Positions 41,815-51,326 of a DNA stretch of 64,000 nucleotides are shown one piece after another; the stretch's first letter is position 1, and every line of letters begins with the position of its first letter. Both the position numbers and the translations under genes were made by a program. Source of the stretch: Bordetella parapertussis. GTDB lineage: Bacteria; Pseudomonadota; Gammaproteobacteria; Burkholderiales; Burkholderiaceae_C. A model generated the notes under the pieces. That model worked only from the letters and a program-made list of their open reading frames with translations, did not search any database and had not been told where the DNA came from. The stretch is taken from the NCBI GenBank assembly GCA_945890735.1, contig CAMDCZ010000006.1, positions 1 through 64,000 of the forward strand, written 5' to 3'.

Positions 41815-43857
41815 ATGTATGCACTCTTTGAAGACAGTGGAAAGTTCATGACCGGGCGGCTCATGTCCGAGGCTGAAGCCTCGGTCCATATCGAGCTCGA
41901 CAGCGGCAAGCGCATGAAGGTGAAAAGCGCAAATGTGTTGATGAAGTTTGACAAACCCCAGCCAGCCGATTTCATGCGTGCGGGGCAAACAGTCGCCAAC
42001 GAGATTGAAACAGAGATGGCTTGGGAATTTGCACCGGATGAGGAATTTGGTTTTGTCGCCCTCGCCCAAGACTACTTCAGCAAAGACGCCACCCCAGCCC
42101 AACAATTGGGCATGCTCTTGTGTTTGTTTGAGGCGCCGCACTACTTTCGCCGGGCAGGCAAAGGGCGTTTTCGCAAGGCCACGGCAGAGGTGATTCAGCA
42201 GGCCTTGTTGGCGATCGAAAAGAAAAAACAAGTCCAAGCCCAAATTGCTGCATGGGCGAGCCAATTGAGCCAAGGCGTGTGCCCGGATGCAGTGGCCCAG
42301 CAGCTCTACAAAATTTTGTTCAAGCCGGACAAAAATGCGCCAGAGTACCGGGCTGTGGTGGAAGCGTCCCGCAGCAGTGGCATGCCTCCACTGGCGTTGT
42401 TACAGCAAGCCGGTGCCATACGTTCTGCCTATGATTTTCACTGGCAACGTTTCTTGTTTGACAACTTCCCCAAAGGGACACAGTTTCCACCGCTGCAAGC
42501 GCCAACGGACAGCAGCTTGTTGCCACTGGCTGACGTGCGGGCCTATTCGATTGACGATTCCCAAACCACTGAAATTGACGATGCGTTGTCGGTGCAAGGC
42601 TTGGGCACTGACACCATCACCGTGGGCATCCACATTGCGGCCCCTGGCTTGGCCGTTCAGCCAGGCAGCGATATCGATGCGCTGGGCCGTTCCCGTTTGT
42701 CCACGGTTTACATGCCTGGTCACAAAATCACCATGCTGCCCGACAGCATCGTTGAGCAATTCACCTTGAAAGAGGGGCACGACTGCCCCGCCTTGTCCCT
42801 TTATGTGCAATTGGACGCAAGCACGTTGGCGATCCAAGCAAGCACCACCCGGCTTGAACGGGTCCCGATCGCAGCCAATTTGCGGCACGACCAATTGGAC
42901 GCCGTGGTCACCGAAGCATGGCTCACACAAACCGGACCAACCGCGGTGCCTGGTGCGCCCCAAATGCCTCACGCGGAAATGGCATTTTTGTTTCGGCTGG
43001 CCAAGCACCTCAAAGCCCAAAGGGAAGTGGTTCGTGGCAAACCGGAAACTTTCAATCGCCCGGACTACAACTTCCGCTTGCTCGAGGCTGCCGTCAATGG
43101 GCCGCAAGGCCATGAACAGGTCAACATCACAGTTCGCCAACGCGGCGCACCCTTGGACTTGATCGTGGCCGAGGCCATGATTTTGGCCAACAGCACCTGG
43201 GGCCAGTGGATGGCCAGTTTGGGTGTGCCTGCCATCTATCGCAGCCAAGCCAGTTTGGCCCCTGGCATCAAAGTTCGCATGGGCACCAAGGCGCTGCCCC
43301 ATGCCGGCATTGGTGTCCCCAGTTATGCCTGGAGCACCTCACCACTCAGACGCTACACCGATTTGGTCAACCAATGGCAACTGATTGCCTGCGCGCGACA
43401 TGGTGCAACCGCTGCTTTGGTGGCACCCTTCAAACCCAAAGATGCAGCCCTGTTTGGCATCATCTCCGCATTTGACACCGCCTACAGCGCCTACAACGCA
43501 CACCAATCCAGCATGGAGCGTTTTTGGACCTTGCAATATGTGCAGCAACAAGGCATCACGGCATTGGATGCGGCGGTATTCAAGTCCTACCCGGGTGAGC
43601 CGCCCATGGCGCGCGCCAACACATTGCCTTTGGTTTTTTCAGTCCAAGGTGCGCCGCCCCTTGAGCGTGGCAGCTCGATTCGGGTTCGCATTGTGGCCAT
43701 GGATTTGATCGCCTTGGACCTGCAAACGCAGTACCTGCATGCCTTGGACCAGCCGGCGTCCATCCCGGAGCCAGAGGATGAGGATGAGGTCACTGCAGGA
43801 CCGCTGACCATCGCGGTCGATGTGTCTGAGCCCGAGACGGGAGAGTCTGTGCCATGA
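41815..43857 (+). CDS. RNB-domain exoribonuclease (RNase II/R family)
   Basis: This 680-residue 3'-5' exoribonuclease has an N-terminal region of about 240 residues of unclear domain type, then the RNB catalytic domain. The active-site block YSIDDSQTTEIDDALSV holds the metal-binding Asp residues, and PSYAWSTSPLRRYTDLVNQWQL is the conserved late motif. The C-terminal S1 domain is not obvious and may be reduced. It differs in length and layout from RNase R. It overlaps the TonB-like gene by ATGA. Confidence 0.9.
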   Translation: MYALFEDSGKFMTGRLMSEAEASVHIELDSGKRMKVKSANVLMKFDKPQPADFMRAGQTVANEIETEMAWEFAPDEEFGFVALAQDYFSKDATPAQQLGMLLCLFEAPHYFRRAGKGRFRKATAEVIQQALLAIEKKKQVQAQIAAWASQLSQGVCPDAVAQQLYKILFKPDKNAPEYRAVVEASRSSGMPPLALLQQAGAIRSAYDFHWQRFLFDNFPKGTQFPPLQAPTDSSLLPLADVRAYSIDDSQTTEIDDALSVQGLGTDTITVGIHIAAPGLAVQPGSDIDALGRSRLSTVYMPGHKITMLPDSIVEQFTLKEGHDCPALSLYVQLDASTLAIQASTTRLERVPIAANLRHDQLDAVVTEAWLTQTGPTAVPGAPQMPHAEMAFLFRLAKHLKAQREVVRGKPETFNRPDYNFRLLEAAVNGPQGHEQVNITVRQRGAPLDLIVAEAMILANSTWGQWMASLGVPAIYRSQASLAPGIKVRMGTKALPHAGIGVPSYAWSTSPLRRYTDLVNQWQLIACARHGATAALVAPFKPKDAALFGIISAFDTAYSAYNAHQSSMERFWTLQYVQQQGITALDAAVFKSYPGEPPMARANTLPLVFSVQGAPPLERGSSIRVRIVAMDLIALDLQTQYLHALDQPASIPEPEDEDEVTAGPLTIAVDVSEPETGESVP

Positions 43858-44672
43858 AATGGGCTTGGGGCCTTTCGTTGTTGGTTCACATGGGGGTTTT
43901 ATCCATCCAACTGGGTGTGCCAGAGCGCATGGACCGCTTGGTGCGTGACGCCGGACTGGAAGTGATTTTGGTCAATACTGTCACCAATGAACAATCCCAG
44001 CCCAAAGCCAAAGCCTTGGCGCAAACCAATTTGGCGGGTGGGGGCGAACTGTCACAAGGGCGGGCTACTTCGCCACTGGCCCATGCCCGACACAACCAAA
44101 CAGGGGCGGCAGATGATCAACGCAACAGTCAGATCGCTCAGCGTGAAATGGCGCAAACCGCCTTGCTGGCCCAAACCAAGCAGATGTTGGCCACGCTGCA
44201 ACAAAACACACCCGAGCCCAGCGACCCGTCTGTGGAGCGGCAACGCCAGCAGTTGCTGAAAATGCTCGCGCAAATCGAACAACGTATCCAAGAAGAAAAT
44301 GCGAGGCCGCGCAAACGCTATGTCAGCCCCAGCACCCAAGAAGCGGCCTACGCGCTGTATTACGAACAACTGCGACGGAAAATCGAAGCGCGTGGAACCC
44401 TTTATTTTCCCCATTCACAGGGCCAAAAAATGTACGGCAGCTTGATCATGGTCATCACGATAGATGCCCGTGGCCAAGTCCTCAGCACGGATGTGTCTGT
44501 CAGTTCTGGCAATCCCGCACTGGATGGACAAGCCAAACTGATCGCCCAAGCCGCGGGGCCTTTTGGGCCCTTTGGTCCAGACATGCGCCGCCAAATGGAT
44601 CAATTGGCTGTGGTGACGCGCTTCAGTTTTGACCGCAGCAACACTTTGCAAACATCGTTGCAAGGCCCATGA
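43854..44672 (+). CDS. TonB-like energy transducer / cell-envelope protein
   Basis: This 272-residue protein starts MKWAWGLSLLVHMGVLSIQLG, a single signal-anchor helix. A long Gln/Ala-rich helical middle follows, then a C-terminal TonB-type domain (GSLIMVITIDARGQVLSTDVSVSSGNPALDGQA). The usual Pro/Lys stretch of TonB is weak. It may couple the proton motive force to an outer-membrane receptor, but no ExbBD or receptor gene is nearby. It overlaps the RNB gene by ATGA and precedes mtgA by 1 nt. Confidence 0.83.
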   Translation: MKWAWGLSLLVHMGVLSIQLGVPERMDRLVRDAGLEVILVNTVTNEQSQPKAKALAQTNLAGGGELSQGRATSPLAHARHNQTGAADDQRNSQIAQREMAQTALLAQTKQMLATLQQNTPEPSDPSVERQRQQLLKMLAQIEQRIQEENARPRKRYVSPSTQEAAYALYYEQLRRKIEARGTLYFPHSQGQKMYGSLIMVITIDARGQVLSTDVSVSSGNPALDGQAKLIAQAAGPFGPFGPDMRRQMDQLAVVTRFSFDRSNTLQTSLQGP

Positions 44673-44673
44673 G

Positions 44674-45423
44674 ATGAGCGCTGCATCCCGTTTCAATCCA
44701 TGGCTTCGCTGGCTTGCCTTGGTCGCTTTGGGCGTGGTTGGGCTCCAGCTCTTCTTTGTGCTGCGCATTCTCAGCATGCAGTTTCTAGACCCCTGGTCCA
44801 CCTCGTTTCAGCGCTCTGAGGCCCTGCGCATTGCTCGCAAACATGAAACGCTTCGATGGCGCCATGAATGGGTCTCGGCGCTGCAGCATCCCAAAGCCAT
44901 CCAGCGCGCAGTGATTGCCTCCGAGGATGATGTGTTTGCCAGCCACGGTGGTGTGCAGTGGGAAGCTTTGGAGAAGGCATGGAATAAAAATGCCAAAGCG
45001 CAAGCCCGTGCCCAAGCCCGCGCGCAAGCGTCTTCTGCGCATGCCAGGTCGGTCAAGGTCGTGGGGGGGTCCACCATCACACAACAGTTGGCCAAGAATT
45101 TATTTCTCAGTGGCGAGCGAAACTTGGTGCGCAAAGCACAAGAGTTGTTTTTAACCCTGGTCATTGAGCTCACCTTGGACAAAGATCGGATTTTGGAAAT
45201 TTACCTCAACAGTGTGGAGTGGGGAGAAGGCGTGTTTGGCATTGAAGCCGCAGCGCAGCACTATTACCGCCGCCCAGCCAAGCAGCTCAGTGCATGGGAG
45301 TGCGCTCGCTTGGCTGTGATGTTGCCCCGTCCCAAGTACTATGAAAAGTTCCCCCGCTCACCTTACCTGGCCGGTCGCGCCCAAACCATTTTGGCGCGCA
45401 TGCCGCATGCGGAGTTGCCTTGA
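44674..45423 (+). CDS. mtgA: monofunctional biosynthetic peptidoglycan transglycosylase
   Basis: This 249-residue inner-membrane glycosyltransferase (GT51) polymerises lipid II. One N-terminal membrane helix is followed by the catalytic motif [14 protein letters not shown] (Glu84), the [16 protein letters not shown] motif (residues 131-146) and [24 protein letters not shown]. An insertion rich in Ala, Gln and Arg (about residues 106-127, repeats of QARA) separates the first two motifs. The GAG-ATG start lies 1 nt after the TonB-like stop. ruvC overlaps its end. Confidence 0.94.
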   Translation: MSAASRFNPWLRWLALVALGVVGLQLFFVLRILSMQFLDPWSTSFQRSEALRIARKHETLRWRHEWVSALQHPKAIQRAVIASEDDVFASHGGVQWEALEKAWNKNAKAQARAQARAQASSAHARSVKVVGGSTITQQLAKNLFLSGERNLVRKAQELFLTLVIELTLDKDRILEIYLNSVEWGEGVFGIEAAAQHYYRRPAKQLSAWECARLAVMLPRPKYYEKFPRSPYLAGRAQTILARMPHAELP

Positions 45424-45932
45424 GCACCGGACCCATCCAAATCTTGGGCATTGACCCGGGCTTGCAATGCACTGGTTTTGGTGTGATACGCAGTGATGGC
45501 TCACAGTTGCAGTACGTGGCCAGCGGCACGATCACCACCACTCACCTGCCACGCAGTGATTTGCCCGCGCGATTGCATGTGATTTTCAACGGCATTCAGG
45601 AGGTTGTGGCCCGTTACCAACCGCATGAATCCGCGGTAGAGGTGGTGTTTGTCAACATGAACCCGCAAGCCAGCTTGTTGTTGGGTCAAGCCCGCGGTGC
45701 CTGCTTGACGGCTTTGGTGCATGCCGCACTGCCGGTGTCTGAATACACGGCATTGCAAATGAAAAAAGCGGTTGCTGGCCATGGCAAAGCGGCCAAAGCG
45801 CAGGTTCAAGAAATGGTGAAACGTTTGCTGTTGCTGCCGGGTCTGCCAGGACCGGATGCCGCAGATGCATTGGGCTTGGCGATCACACATGCCCATGCGC
45901 GACACATCACTGGGTTGTTGGCGACCCGGTAA
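45420..45932 (+). CDS. ruvC: crossover junction endodeoxyribonuclease RuvC
   Basis: This 170-residue resolvase cleaves Holliday junctions. The four acidic residues are in place: GIDPGLQ (Asp), AVEVVF (Glu), and DAADALGLA (two Asp). The start is a TTG that overlaps the mtgA stop (TTGA), with GGAG upstream. ruvA and ruvB are not in the window. Its stop directly abuts the lpxC stop on the other strand. Confidence 0.95.
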   Translation: MSTGPIQILGIDPGLQCTGFGVIRSDGSQLQYVASGTITTTHLPRSDLPARLHVIFNGIQEVVARYQPHESAVEVVFVNMNPQASLLLGQARGACLTALVHAALPVSEYTALQMKKAVAGHGKAAKAQVQEMVKRLLLLPGLPGPDAADALGLAITHAHARHITGLLATR

Positions 45933-46856
45933 TCACCAAGCAGGGGCCAGCTGGGCCAAACCTTTGGGCGCTTGCCGCTCATCTTCAAAGCTGATGAGTT
46001 CATAGGCATCGGGGCGACTGAGCAGTTCGCGCAACAGCAAATTGTTGAGTGCATGCCCGGAGCGAAAAGCGCTGTAGGCGGCCAACAAAGGCCTGCCCAG
46101 CAAATACAAATCACCCATCGCATCCAAGATTTTGTGTTTCACAAACTCATCGTCGTAGCGCAGGCCTTCGCTGTTGAGCACCTTGTAATCATCCATCACG
46201 ATCGCGTTGTCAAGGCCACCGCCCAAGGCCAGGCCATTGGCACGCATGTGTTCAACATCTTTGGTGAAGCCAAACGTTCTGGCACGGGCAATGTCTTTGA
46301 CATAGCTGTCTGTTTCGGTGTCGAATTCCACCCGTTGCCCGGTAGAGTCCACCGCGGGATGCTGAAAATCAATTTCAAAACTCAGCTTATAGCCGTGGTG
46401 CGGTGACAACCGAGCCCACTTGATGTGTTCGCCCGCGCCTTGCTCGACCACCACGGGCTTGACCACACGGATGAAGCGCTTGGGCGCGTTTTGCATCGCA
46501 ATGCCTGCGCTTTGCAACAGAAAAACAAAGGATGCCGAAGAGCCGTCCAGGATGGGGACTTCCTCTGCCGTGATGTCCACATAGAGGTTGTCAATGCCCA
46601 GGCCCGAACAGGCTGACATCAGGTGTTCAACCGTGTGCACCTTGGCGTTGTGCGCTGAAATGGTGGAAGCCATGCGGGTGTCTGTCACTGCGGTGGCACT
46701 GACAGGGATCTCCACAGGCTGCGCCAAGTCTGTCCGGCGAAACACCACCCCGGTGTCGGGTGGCGCCGGACGCAAGGTCAATTCCACCCGCTGCCCGCTG
46801 TGCAGCCCCACGCCCACGGCGCGGGTGATGGTTTGAAGTGTTCTTTGTTTCAGCAC
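45933..46856 (-). CDS. lpxC: UDP-3-O-acyl-N-acetylglucosamine deacetylase
   Basis: This 307-residue zinc hydrolase commits UDP-GlcNAc to lipid A. It has [18 protein letters not shown], the [14 protein letters not shown] motif (first zinc His) and [17 protein letters not shown] (second His and Asp). The start is a GTG at 46856. A TAAAAT box that overlaps the ftsZ stop codon lies 6 nt upstream, and there is no Shine-Dalgarno sequence. So lpxC probably has its own promoter besides read-through from ftsZ. Confidence 0.97.
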   Translation of the reverse strand: MLKQRTLQTITRAVGVGLHSGQRVELTLRPAPPDTGVVFRRTDLAQPVEIPVSATAVTDTRMASTISAHNAKVHTVEHLMSACSGLGIDNLYVDITAEEVPILDGSSASFVFLLQSAGIAMQNAPKRFIRVVKPVVVEQGAGEHIKWARLSPHHGYKLSFEIDFQHPAVDSTGQRVEFDTETDSYVKDIARARTFGFTKDVEHMRANGLALGGGLDNAIVMDDYKVLNSEGLRYDDEFVKHKILDAMGDLYLLGRPLLAAYSAFRSGHALNNLLLRELLSRPDAYELISFEDERQAPKGLAQLAPAW

Positions 46857-46862
46857 GTTTTG

Positions 46863-46868
46863 ATTTTA
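46863..46868 (-). promoter_or_regulatory. -10 box of lpxC overlapping the ftsZ stop
   Basis: TAAAAT (minus strand) shares its first three bases with the ftsZ TAA stop and ends 6 nt before the lpxC GTG. This supports leaderless initiation from a dedicated promoter. The -35 is not clear. Confidence 0.5.
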
Positions 46869-48140
46869 ATCAGCCTGCTTGCGCAAGAACGCAGGAATCT
46901 CGTAATTGTCCATGCCACCGGAGGACATGGCATCCACCTTGGCTGCAGCTTGGGTTCGGTCGCGGGTGCGCCAAACGCTGGGCACATTCACATTGCTGGT
47001 CGCGTAATCCGGGGTGGGGTTGGGCGTGGCCATGCTGGTTGGCATGCTGTCGCTGCTGGCCGATGTGCTGTTGCCAGCCGATGGCATGCTGGGGCTGGGC
47101 ATCATGGCTTGTGCGGTGGGATAAGACACATCGTGCGTGCCGGTGCGAATGACCGACAAGGGTGGGGCCACACGGCGGCCAGCTTGCGCCAATCCTGTTG
47201 CCACCACGGTCACGCGGATTTGGTCTCCCAAGGATTCATCGTATGCCGTGCCGTAAATCACGTGCGCTTCTGGCGACGCAAATGCACGGATCGTGTTCAT
47301 GGCTTCGCGTGACTCGGCCAGTTTCAAAGCGCCTTTGGCCGCGGTGATCAGGACCAACACCCCTTTGGCGCCAGTCATGTCGACACCTTCGAGCAAGGGG
47401 CATGCCACGGCTTGCTCGGCTGCAATCCGCGCACGGTCCGGGCCGCTGGCGGTGGCAGTGCCCATCATGGCTTTGCCTTGCTCACTCATCACGGTGCGCA
47501 CGTCCTCGAAGTCCACATTGACCAATGCCTCGACATTGATGATCTCTGCAATGCCGCCCACCGAGTTTTTCAACACATCGTTGGCAAACGAGAAGGCCTG
47601 GTCTTGACTGACATCGTCACCCAGGACTTCGAGCAATTTTTCATTCAACACCACGATCAAAGAGTCGACATTGGCCTCCAACTCGGCCAAGCCTGCTTCG
47701 GCATTGGTCATGCGGCGACCGCCCTCCCAATCAAAAGGTTTGGTGACCACGCCAACAGTCAAGATGCCCATTTCACGCGCCACGCGTGCAACCACAGGTG
47801 CGGCGCCGGTGCCGGTGCCCCCACCCATGCCTGCAGTGATGAACACCATGTTGGCACCTTGCAGTACCTCGCGGATGCTTTCGATCGCGGCCTCTGCAGC
47901 GGCTTGACCACGCTCAGGCTTGCTGCCTGCGCCCAAACCGTTGTCACCCAACTGAATCACGCGGCTGGCCGAGCTGACTTTCAAAGCCTGTGCGTCGGTA
48001 TTGGCGCAAATGAATTCCACGCCGCGCACGCCGCTGCTGATCATGTGCTCGACTGCATTGCCGCCGCCGCCGCCCACGCCAATCACGCGGATTTGGGTTT
48101 CAGGGTTGAACTCGTGTTTTTCGATCATTTCAATGTTCAT
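46866..48140 (-). CDS. ftsZ: cell division GTPase FtsZ
   Basis: This 424-residue tubulin homologue forms the division ring. GVGGGGGNAV near residue 21 and the tubulin signature GGGTGTG (residues 106-112) are intact, as is NVDFEDVRTVM (T7 loop). A variable Ser/Thr/Pro linker leads to the C-terminal peptide NYEIPAFLRKQAD that binds FtsA and ZipA. GGAGAAA precedes the ATG. A 162-nt spacer separates it from ftsA and may hold an ftsZ promoter. Confidence 0.98.
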   Translation of the reverse strand: MNIEMIEKHEFNPETQIRVIGVGGGGGNAVEHMISSGVRGVEFICANTDAQALKVSSASRVIQLGDNGLGAGSKPERGQAAAEAAIESIREVLQGANMVFITAGMGGGTGTGAAPVVARVAREMGILTVGVVTKPFDWEGGRRMTNAEAGLAELEANVDSLIVVLNEKLLEVLGDDVSQDQAFSFANDVLKNSVGGIAEIINVEALVNVDFEDVRTVMSEQGKAMMGTATASGPDRARIAAEQAVACPLLEGVDMTGAKGVLVLITAAKGALKLAESREAMNTIRAFASPEAHVIYGTAYDESLGDQIRVTVVATGLAQAGRRVAPPLSVIRTGTHDVSYPTAQAMMPSPSMPSAGNSTSASSDSMPTSMATPNPTPDYATSNVNVPSVWRTRDRTQAAAKVDAMSSGGMDNYEIPAFLRKQAD

Positions 48141-48302
48141 GTTTTTTCTCCGATTCAGTTAATGCAGTTGCCTTTTGTGTTTGTTGTCATGCTCACATCA
48201 TTCAGCCAGGCGGTGCGCCACGGATGCAGGGTCGCCATCGTCGACCCGTCAGTGGTCGCGGTTGCATTCGCTTCAAATACAGGTGTGTTGAAGGTGTCAT
48301 GG

Positions 48303-49532
48303 TTAAAAGTTCCCCACAAACCAGTCCTTGACCCGCCCCATGGCGGTTTTCATGGAGCCATTTTTTTGTGCCACCCGAAAGCCGCGCAAACGTGCCATGC
48401 GTGCTTCTTCGAGCAAGCCCATCACGGTGGCGGCACGTGGATGCGACACCATGTCGGACAAAGCACTGCTGTAGCGCGGCACACCACGGCGCACCGCTTT
48501 CAAAAAGATGTCTTCGCCCAACTCGATCATGCCGGGCATCATGGCGCTGCCACCGGTCAGCACAATGCCTGACGACAGCACTTCTTCATAACCCGAGTCG
48601 CGCAACACTTGTTGCACCAATTGAAAAATTTCTTCGATGCGTGGCTCGATGACACCCGCCAGATTTTGTCGACTGAGCATGCGCGGGCCTCTGTCACCCA
48701 AACCTGGCACCTCGACCTGCACATTCGGGTCTGCCAGCAGTTGCTTGGCAAACCCTGATTCCACCTTGATGTCTTCAGCATCTTTGGTGGGTGTGCGCAA
48801 TGCCATGGCAATGTCGCTGGTGATCAAGTCGCCAGCGATCGGGATCACCGCTGTGTGTCGAATGGCTCCACCGGTGAAGATGGCAATGTCAGTGCTGCCC
48901 GCACCAATGTCCACCAAGGCCACCCCCAATTCACGCTCATCATCGGTGAGCACCGACAAACTCGAGGCCAAGGGGTTGAGCATCAAATGGTCCACATCCA
49001 AACCACATCGGCGAACGCACTTGATGATGTTTTCTGCAGCGGTTTGCGCACCGGTGACGATATGCACTTTGGCTTCTAAGCGGATGCCACTCATGCCAAT
49101 GGGTTGCTTGACATCCTGTCCGTCAATGATGAATTCCTGCGGCTCGACCAGCAAGACCCGCTGGTCTGTCGAGATATTGACTGCCTTGGCTGTTTCGACC
49201 ACGCGTGCCACATCGGCCGCAGTCACTTCACGGTCCTTGACAGCGACCATGCCATGCGAGTTGATGCCCCGAATATGGCTGCCCGTGATGCCTGTGTAGA
49301 CACGCGTGATTTTGCAATCCGCCATCAATTCGGCTTCTTTCAAGGCTTGCTGAATGCTTTGCACCGTGGCATCGATGTTCACCACCACGCCGCGCTTCAA
49401 ACCATTGCTCGGCGCGATACCCAAGCCAGCGAGTTTGAGCTCCGCACCAGGCAAGACTTCAGCGACCACCACCATGACTTTGCTGGTGCCAATGTCCAAA
49501 CCCACCACCAAGTCTTTGTACTCTTTTGCCAT
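48303..49532 (-). CDS. ftsA: cell division protein FtsA
   Basis: This 409-residue actin-like ATPase tethers FtsZ to the membrane. It starts MAKEYKDLVVGLDIGTSKVMVVVAE (phosphate-1 loop), has VDIGAGSTDIAIFTGG (phosphate-2) and GIVLTGGSAMMPG (adenosine motif). The C-terminus (GRVKDWFVGNF) is the amphipathic membrane-binding helix. An AGAGG ribosome-binding site precedes the ATG. It follows ftsQ by 16 nt. Confidence 0.98.
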   Translation of the reverse strand: MAKEYKDLVVGLDIGTSKVMVVVAEVLPGAELKLAGLGIAPSNGLKRGVVVNIDATVQSIQQALKEAELMADCKITRVYTGITGSHIRGINSHGMVAVKDREVTAADVARVVETAKAVNISTDQRVLLVEPQEFIIDGQDVKQPIGMSGIRLEAKVHIVTGAQTAAENIIKCVRRCGLDVDHLMLNPLASSLSVLTDDERELGVALVDIGAGSTDIAIFTGGAIRHTAVIPIAGDLITSDIAMALRTPTKDAEDIKVESGFAKQLLADPNVQVEVPGLGDRGPRMLSRQNLAGVIEPRIEEIFQLVQQVLRDSGYEEVLSSGIVLTGGSAMMPGMIELGEDIFLKAVRRGVPRYSSALSDMVSHPRAATVMGLLEEARMARLRGFRVAQKNGSMKTAMGRVKDWFVGNF

Positions 49533-49548
49533 GAGAACCTCTTTGTAC

Positions 49549-50355
49549 TTACCTTGTTGCTGTCGTATCCAATGTGCTCACACCGCGCAAGCGCAATGCA
49601 TACCCATTCACATGTCTTAAATCGGCTGATTCCAAGGCTTGCGCCTGCCGGCCATAACGCTGGCTCACCTGCGCCAGCGTTTGACTCAACCTTTGCACCC
49701 TCGCCATGACTTCGGCTTCGTTGCCTCGCCCGAGTTCAATGCTGGCACCGCTTTGCAGTTGTGCGCGCCAGCTGCCCCTGCCCGTGAGTTCCAGGCCCTG
49801 GAGTTTCAAGTCGAGTTTGTCCAGCTCGGGGGCCATGACTTGGAACATGCGCAACACACGTTCCGATTCAGCGTCTGGGCCTTTCAAGTGCGGCAGGTTT
49901 TCATCTTCGAGTTCACCAAAGTTTGCACTGAACACCTCGCCTTGCTGGTTGAGCAAACGCGAGTCTGATTCGGCACCCCAATAGGCCACTGGCTCGTGCT
50001 CGTACAAGTCCACCCGCAAGCGATCGGGGAATTCACGCCTGACCATGGCTTGACGAACCCAAGGCACGTTTTCAAAGGCTGCTTTGGTTTGAAGCAGGTC
50101 TACCGTGAAAAAACTGCCTTGCAAGCGAGGCACCACGTTGGCTCGGAGCGTGACTTCATTGTTGTGTCGCACATCGCCACTGACTGAAATGGTGCTGATG
50201 GCGAACACCGGATGACGAAACGCCCACCACAAAACCACAACAGCGCTGGCCACCGCCAAAGCCAGGAGCAGCAACACACTGGTGATGTTCATCAATCGAA
50301 CATCCAAAGCCAGCTCTGGCTTTTCATCCAAGTGCATCGAATGGTTATGCCTCAT
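49549..50355 (-). CDS. ftsQ: cell division protein FtsQ
   Basis: This 268-residue divisome protein has a short cytoplasmic N-terminus, one membrane helix ([21 protein letters not shown]) and a periplasmic POTRA domain beginning at [17 protein letters not shown], followed by the FtsQ domain. The ATG at 50355 overlaps the ddlB stop by 4 nt; longer upstream frames would run into ddlB. It bridges to FtsL/FtsB and FtsA. Confidence 0.94.
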   Translation of the reverse strand: MRHNHSMHLDEKPELALDVRLMNITSVLLLLALAVASAVVVLWWAFRHPVFAISTISVSGDVRHNNEVTLRANVVPRLQGSFFTVDLLQTKAAFENVPWVRQAMVRREFPDRLRVDLYEHEPVAYWGAESDSRLLNQQGEVFSANFGELEDENLPHLKGPDAESERVLRMFQVMAPELDKLDLKLQGLELTGRGSWRAQLQSGASIELGRGNEAEVMARVQRLSQTLAQVSQRYGRQAQALESADLRHVNGYALRLRGVSTLDTTATR

Positions 50356-51326
50356 GGCTGCGTGACTCCCCGATCGCTGTCGAGCCTGGCACTGCGCAAT
50401 ATCGCCATGCACAACGCTTGGTATGACATGCCCGCTGCCTTGGCTGACATTGGCACCAATGAATGGTCTGTCATGCCGGGGCTGGTGTTCATTTCAAGCA
50501 AAAACGGCTTTCGGTCACTGGCGCGAATCATGATGTCGGCACGACCCCATCCTCGGCAGCCCAGGGATTGGTATGCCGCCACACTCAGTGCCTGAATGGC
50601 AGCTTCTTCTTCTGCTGGCAAACCACTTGGGCAGTGGTACTGCACACTGTCGGTGAAGTATTTGTTTTGGTAGTCGTATGCGCCTTCGGGGGCGGCAATT
50701 TTCACCACGGGCAGTGCCCGCACAAACGCACCTTCGCCCAGCACTGGGCAAGTCACCTCTTCACCCTGGATGAAAGCCTCGCACAACAAGTCTGGGTCGT
50801 GCCGAGTGGCCAGTGCCACGGCCGGCTTGATGTCGGCCCATTCATTCACCTTGCTCACGCCGATGGATGAGCCTTCGTGTGGCGGCTTCACAATGAAGGG
50901 CAGCCCCAGTTTGCCTGCGATGGCGTCGATGTTTTCTGGCGACTGCTCGGCCGCGGCCAACCACACGGATGCCGGTGTGGACAAACCATCAGCCAGCCAT
51001 AAACGCTTGGTCATGTGCTTGTCCATGGCCACGGCCGACGCCATGACACCGGAGCCGGTGTAGGCGATCCCCATGAGTTCGAGTGCACCTTGCACCGTGC
51101 CATCTTCGCCGTGACGCCCATGCAAACTGATGAAGGCGTGCGTGAACCCCATGCTTGGCAGCGCTTGCAAGGAAAGACTGGCCGGATCAAAGGCATGCGC
51201 ATTCACACCACTGGCAAGCAGTGCTTTGAGCACACCTTGACCGGACATGAGGGAGATCTCGCGCTCGGCGGAATGCCCACCCAAAAGCACAGCCACTTTG
51301 GCGGTTTGAATGTTGAATGTTGTCAT
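50352..51326 (-). CDS. ddlB: D-alanine-D-alanine ligase
   Basis: This 324-residue ATP-grasp enzyme makes D-Ala-D-Ala for the wall precursor. It has [49 protein letters not shown] and [14 protein letters not shown]. The ATG at 51326 overlaps the murC stop by 4 nt. It lies between murC and ftsQ as in other beta- and gammaproteobacterial dcw clusters. Confidence 0.97.
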   Translation of the reverse strand: MTTFNIQTAKVAVLLGGHSAEREISLMSGQGVLKALLASGVNAHAFDPASLSLQALPSMGFTHAFISLHGRHGEDGTVQGALELMGIAYTGSGVMASAVAMDKHMTKRLWLADGLSTPASVWLAAAEQSPENIDAIAGKLGLPFIVKPPHEGSSIGVSKVNEWADIKPAVALATRHDPDLLCEAFIQGEEVTCPVLGEGAFVRALPVVKIAAPEGAYDYQNKYFTDSVQYHCPSGLPAEEEAAIQALSVAAYQSLGCRGWGRADIMIRASDRKPFLLEMNTSPGMTDHSLVPMSAKAAGMSYQALCMAILRSARLDSDRGVTQP

